Shown piece after piece: positions 6,026-8,352 of a DNA stretch of 8,352 bases; within the stretch, counting starts at the first letter, position 1, and every line of letters begins with the position of its first letter. Both the position numbers and the translations under genes were made by a program. The DNA is from an uncultured Caulobacteraceae bacterium. Lineage in GTDB: Bacteria; Pseudomonadota; Alphaproteobacteria; Caulobacterales; TH1-2. The notes below the pieces were generated by a model that worked only from the letters and a program-made list of their open reading frames with translations, ran no database searches and had not been told where the DNA came from. The stretch lies in the NCBI GenBank assembly GCA_937967425.1, contig CALBST010000347.1:1-8352 (forward strand), given 5' to 3'.

Positions 6026-6178
6026 TCATTTCTTCTTCCCCGCCTCGGGCTGATTCTCATTCGGATTGCCTTTATTACGACCCGGCGCAGTAGATGCTGG
6101 CCTGCTCTTCTCATCGCGCTTTGAAGCTGGCAGCTTGCCTTTGAGAGCTCTCATTATTGCGAAGACATAAGCGTTCAT
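6026..6178 (-). CDS. 50-residue basic protein coupled to the antiporter
   Basis: The ATG (6178-6176) overlaps the antiporter stop as ATGA. A strong GGAGGATC Shine-Dalgarno lies within the antiporter's last codons, which supports translational coupling. The protein has an amphipathic/hydrophobic N-terminus (MNAYVFAIMRALKGKLPASK). The rest is very polar, rich in Lys, Arg, Asn, Pro and Glu, ending in three lysines, probably disordered. I do not recognise a family. The N-terminal helix could associate with membrane or with the antiporter. By position it could be a small accessory subunit, but this is inference only. The length is too short for statistical coding evidence, so the support is the ribosome-binding site and stop/start overlap. 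Confidence 0.6.
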   Translation of the reverse strand: MNAYVFAIMRALKGKLPASKRDEKSRPASTAPGRNKGNPNENQPEAGKKK

Positions 6179-7416
6179 AGCTGATCCTCCGATTTTGAGC
6201 GCGATTCCGGCGCGGAAGCGCCTGTGTCTAATTCGGTCAGGCCGAGCCGATTGGCCAGAGGGCCCAACGTCGGTCCCTGGATCAGGTTTGACGCAACCAC
6301 GACAAAGAAGACGATATTGAAGATGGTTTGCGCCGAGGGCGCGCCTGCCACGATCGGAAAGGTCGCCAAGACGATGGGCACGGCACCGCGCAAGCCCGCC
6401 CACGCGACAAAGGTTTTGACGCGCCAGTCGAAGCGGCGAAAAGGCGCGAGACAGACAAAAACGCTGATCGGCCGCGCGACGAACATAAGGGCCGCTGTGA
6501 TGATAAGTCCTGGTGTCACCACGCCAGGAAGCTGACTGGGAAACACCAAGAGGCCCAGCGAGACGAACATGACAACTTGTGCAAGCCAGGCGAGGCCATC
6601 TTGAAACAGCAGGACCTCGCGCTTTGCCGTGAAGTCGCGGTTGCCTGCGACAATGCCGGCCACATAGGCCGCCAGAAAGCCATTGCCGTAGGCCACTTCG
6701 GCACCGCCGAAGGCAAAGAGCGCCACCGCCACGGAAGTGACAAAGGCCAGACCCGCGACCCCGAGACGAGCGCGGTGCAGCGCGAGCGGCGTCAGCAAAC
6801 CCACCAGGACTCCAGTGCAGGCCCCCACCAGCATCTGGATCGCGAAGTCGGCCGCAAGAGCGCCCAAGGGCGCAGTTCCGCCGATGAGAAGCAGTGTTGC
6901 GCCCACGAGGAAAATTGCGCCCGGATCGTTGGAGCCGCTCTCAAGTTCGATGAGCCCCGCAACCTCCGGCTTCAGCGGCTTGCTCTGTGCGCGCACGATT
7001 GCAAACACGGCGGCGGCATCCGTTGAAGCCACGACCGCGCCGAGAAGGAAGCCTTGCAGCCAGCTGAAGTCCAAAACCAACATGGCGATGGCGGCGATAA
7101 TGCCTGCGCTCATGAGGACGCCGAGCGTGGCTAGGACTAGCGCAGGCGCGGCCACGCCGCGCACCGCGCGCCAGTCCGTGTCAAGTCCGCCAGAGAAGAG
7201 AATGAAGATGAGACAAAGAACGCCGATTGTTTGCGCCAGCACGTAATTGTCGAACACGATCCCGCCGAGCCCATCGGAACCGGCGAGCATGCCGAGCGCC
7301 AGGAAGCCGATCAGGGCTGGAAGTCCGAAACGGCTCGAAAGGTTTCCCGCCATCACCGTCGTCAGAAGCAGAACGGCAGCGATGAGGATGGCCATTTCAG
7401 GCGAAGCTTGAGTCAT
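6175..7416 (-). CDS. CPA1-type cation/proton antiporter lacking cytosolic regulatory domains
   Basis: This 413-residue inner-membrane protein has about 12 hydrophobic segments spanning residues ~7-386. It resembles the membrane domain of the K+/H+ antiporter NhaP2/CvrA: early motif GLPALIGFLALGMLAG (31-46), 'FSGGLDTDW' (74-82), 'ASTDAAAVFAI' (130-140), 'LESGSNDPGAIFL' (158-170, with the N163-D164 pair typical of electroneutral CPA1 exchangers) and 'AGLRGAVPI' (340-348). It exchanges K+ and/or Na+ for H+, serving pH and osmotic homeostasis. CvrA/NhaP2 is usually about 560-580 residues with a C-terminal TrkA-C (RCK-C) and a further cytosolic domain. Here only a 25-residue polar tail follows the last helix. 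No strong Shine-Dalgarno precedes ATG 7416; a second ATG is at 7395. Na+ versus K+ specificity cannot be told. Confidence 0.9.
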   Translation of the reverse strand: MTQASPEMAILIAAVLLLTTVMAGNLSSRFGLPALIGFLALGMLAGSDGLGGIVFDNYVLAQTIGVLCLIFILFSGGLDTDWRAVRGVAAPALVLATLGVLMSAGIIAAIAMLVLDFSWLQGFLLGAVVASTDAAAVFAIVRAQSKPLKPEVAGLIELESGSNDPGAIFLVGATLLLIGGTAPLGALAADFAIQMLVGACTGVLVGLLTPLALHRARLGVAGLAFVTSVAVALFAFGGAEVAYGNGFLAAYVAGIVAGNRDFTAKREVLLFQDGLAWLAQVVMFVSLGLLVFPSQLPGVVTPGLIITAALMFVARPISVFVCLAPFRRFDWRVKTFVAWAGLRGAVPIVLATFPIVAGAPSAQTIFNIVFFVVVASNLIQGPTLGPLANRLGLTELDTGASAPESRSKSEDQL

Positions 7417-7432
7417 TTATGAATCTTGCACC

Positions 7433-7450
7433 GACAAGCGGACGCTTGTC
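7433..7450. promoter_or_regulatory. 18-bp inverted repeat just upstream of the antiporter gene
   Basis: GACAAGCG (7433-7440) and CGCTTGTC (7443-7450) are perfect 8-bp inverted arms with a 2-bp spacer. The near arm ends 16 bases from the antiporter ATG (7416, minus strand). It fits a dimeric-regulator operator. In the mRNA it could instead fold as a 7-bp hairpin with a 4-base loop near the ribosome-binding region, which itself has no strong Shine-Dalgarno. Confidence 0.5.
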
Positions 7451-7478
7451 ATCGCCGCTGACGCGATACTTGGCGCCT

Positions 7479-7664
7479 GCCCACCCGCCCGCCCAAAAGC
7501 GTGTGGAGCGGTTTTGCCGCAAGACGCCGCATTTTCGTTTTTTGGATTGTGAGGGCGATCCCGTCGGCTTCGCCAACGGCCGGGCTGTCGTGCTTCGCAC
7601 CGTGCCCCAAGGGTCTCGGCCCTTCGGGCTTCCATCCCTGTCGCGAGACCCGCCCACCCGCCCG
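7479..7664. repeat. Structured non-coding segment bounded by a 13-bp direct repeat
   Basis: GCCCACCCGCCCG occurs at 7479-7491 and again at 7652-7664, with start points 173 bases apart. Between them are a T-rich patch (7532-7543), then nested inverted repeats: GGGTCTCG (7611-7618) with CGAGACCC (7644-7651), and inside it GCCC-TTC-GGGC (7619-7629). An alternative AAGGG/CCCTT pairing (7609-7613 with 7620-7624) competes. The whole 7417-7693 gap separates divergent genes and holds no ORF with a ribosome-binding site. The base pattern resembles non-coding segments seen in conjugative islands, so an oriT-like, regulatory-RNA or recombination role is possible. That is inference. Confidence 0.4.
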
Positions 7665-7693
7665 GGATGAATTGACGTGAAGGGACGCGCCGC

Positions 7694-8194
7694 TTGCCTT
7701 TGACTGCGGTCGTGCGTTCGAAGACATATCAGCTCTGGCTAACCAGCGCCGGCTTGGCGTTGGCAGCGCTCGTTCTGAACGGCGCACAACAGGATGTCGT
7801 GCTGTTCAATCACAGTCCATCGGTGCCGGTCGGCTTCTACGTTAGAGAGTCTAGCGATCCTGCCCGCGGTATGTTTGTGACCGTGCGCGCCCGCGACGTT
7901 GCTCCCGTCGAAGCCGCAGCGCACCACTATGACGACGAGGGCGACCGCTTCATCAAGCGCCTGGCCGCGCTGCCGGGTCAGCATGTGTGCAGTGACGGGC
8001 GCACGCTCAGCATCGACGGCGCCCAAGTTGCGATAGTTCAGAACCGATCCGACGTGCCGGAAGGATGGGTCGGGTGCCGCACACTTGCGCCCTCCGAAAT
8101 TCTCCTCCTTGGTGACAGCGCAGACTCGTTTGACGGACGTTATTGGGGACCGATCTCTGACGATTTGATCGAAGGCGTCTGGCGTCCGCTTTGA
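7694..8194 (+). CDS. traF: S26 family signal peptidase, TraF-like
   Basis: This 166-residue serine-lysine protease has one N-terminal membrane helix (about residues 12-30) and a periplasmic catalytic domain. Motifs match the S26C TraF group: NHSPSVPVGFY (39-49, probable nucleophile S43), DRFIKRLAALPG (84-95, general base K88) and LLLGDSADSFDGRYWGPI (137-154, with D147). These positions resemble Ser37/Lys89/Asp155 of RP4 TraF, which processes and cyclises the TrbC pilin. Cys99 and Cys128 could form a disulfide. The frame opens after an in-frame TGA. A GAAGGGA Shine-Dalgarno lies 8 bases before TTG 7694, so TTG is preferred; TTG 7700 and GTG 7712 are alternatives. No pilin or other mating-pair gene is in the window, so it may be the edge of a conjugative element or an isolated remnant. 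Confidence 0.85.
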   Translation: MPLTAVVRSKTYQLWLTSAGLALAALVLNGAQQDVVLFNHSPSVPVGFYVRESSDPARGMFVTVRARDVAPVEAAAHHYDDEGDRFIKRLAALPGQHVCSDGRTLSIDGAQVAIVQNRSDVPEGWVGCRTLAPSEILLLGDSADSFDGRYWGPISDDLIEGVWRPL

Positions 8195-8220
8195 GATTTT
8201 TCCAACACCGGGAATCGTGG

Positions 8221-8242
8221 CGCAACGCGCGCCAACGTTGCG
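8221..8242. terminator. Short hairpin after the TraF-like gene
   Basis: CGCAACG (8221-8227) and CGTTGCG (8236-8242) form a perfect 7-bp stem with an 8-base loop, 26 bases after the traF stop. No T-run follows, so a terminator role is uncertain; TTTTT occurs earlier (8196-8200). Confidence 0.25.
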
Positions 8243-8301
8243 GCTTATGCTTTCGCGAGAAGGCGAGTGGATAGGGAATAGTGCGAAGAGGAAAGTTTGC
8301 G

Positions 8302-8352
8302 GTGGAGAGCAAGATTAAGAGCGCCGCAGGTTTTCTTCTGAGGCTTGTGAAT
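8302..8352 (+). CDS. Possible start of a gene cut by the window end
   Basis: A GTG at 8302 preceded by GAGGA (8288-8292, 9 bases away) opens 17 codons to the window end with no stop, reading MESKIKSAAGFLLRLVN. An in-frame GTG at 8281 is an alternative. The basic then hydrophobic beginning could be an amphipathic or signal-like N-terminus, but it is too short to identify. In conjugative islands traF is often followed by further transfer genes, which is consistent but not evidence. Confidence 0.3.
   Translation, partial: MESKIKSAAGFLLRLVN

Noticed and set aside
5836..6114. 92-residue minus-strand frame in the usp upstream gap
   Set aside because: It overlaps the better-supported 50-residue gene in another frame and has no Shine-Dalgarno or domain.
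5582..6124. 180-residue plus-strand frame across usp and its upstream gap
   Set aside because: It is antisense to the usp N-terminus and has no ribosome-binding site or recognisable domain.
7419..7670. 83-residue plus-strand frame before traF
   Set aside because: No Shine-Dalgarno, Pro/Arg-rich composition, and it covers the inverted and direct repeats; it is better read as non-coding.
1..8352. CRISPR array, tRNA/rRNA genes, insertion sequences or a defence system
   Set aside because: I found no regularly spaced repeats, tRNA-like cloverleaf, transposase, nuclease or toxin-antitoxin signature by reading; the nearest mobile-element sign is the TraF-like peptidase.

Overview
The window is GC-rich, densely coded DNA that looks alphaproteobacterial. 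That placement rests on codon bias, clean Shine-Dalgarno spacing and gene families (an Rnk-type regulator, a tandem universal stress protein, a TraF-type S26 peptidase), and it is an inference because there is no rRNA or marker gene to confirm it. Most of the window reads as a stress, redox and stationary-phase gene neighbourhood. The right end holds a gene type normally found in conjugative elements.

Left part (1-2473). A DUF2188-like gene runs off the left edge on the minus strand. A roughly 290-base gap follows, with a possible leader mini-ORF and two hairpins, and leads to rnk (658-1047), a GreA/GreB-C-domain regulator. Next comes a complete glutamate dehydrogenase with all catalytic residues (1193-2473). 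The 2474-2731 gap holds two inverted repeats that could end the gdh transcript.

Middle part (2732-5801). A 65-residue single-pass membrane protein is followed by a 126-base gap with two dyad-symmetric sites. Then comes a tight plus-strand cluster: an AhpD/carboxymuconolactone-decarboxylase-like CxxC protein, a BudC-like acetoin/2,3-butanediol dehydrogenase, a possible 61-residue protein, and Dps with a complete ferroxidase centre. The spacings (11 bases, 9 bases, and a 17-base overlap) indicate one operon. A symmetric hairpin separates dps from a convergent tandem-domain universal stress protein on the minus strand.

Right part (5802-8352). A minus-strand pair consists of a CPA1-type K+(Na+)/H+ antiporter without the usual C-terminal cytosolic regulatory domains and a 50-residue basic protein translationally coupled to it by an ATGA overlap. 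An 18-bp inverted repeat lies 16 bases before the antiporter start. A structured 277-base non-coding segment with a 13-bp direct repeat separates the antiporter from a divergent TraF-like S26 peptidase that uses a TTG start. A further gene may begin at the very end.

Together the genes suggest adaptation to low oxygen, redox or osmotic stress: redox balancing (GDH, acetoin reductase), peroxide and iron protection (AhpD-like, Dps), Usp, and ion/pH homeostasis. I did not find a clearly new defence or mobile system. The most unexplained items are the antiporter/small-protein pair with its inverted repeat, the small ORFs, and the structured segment before traF.
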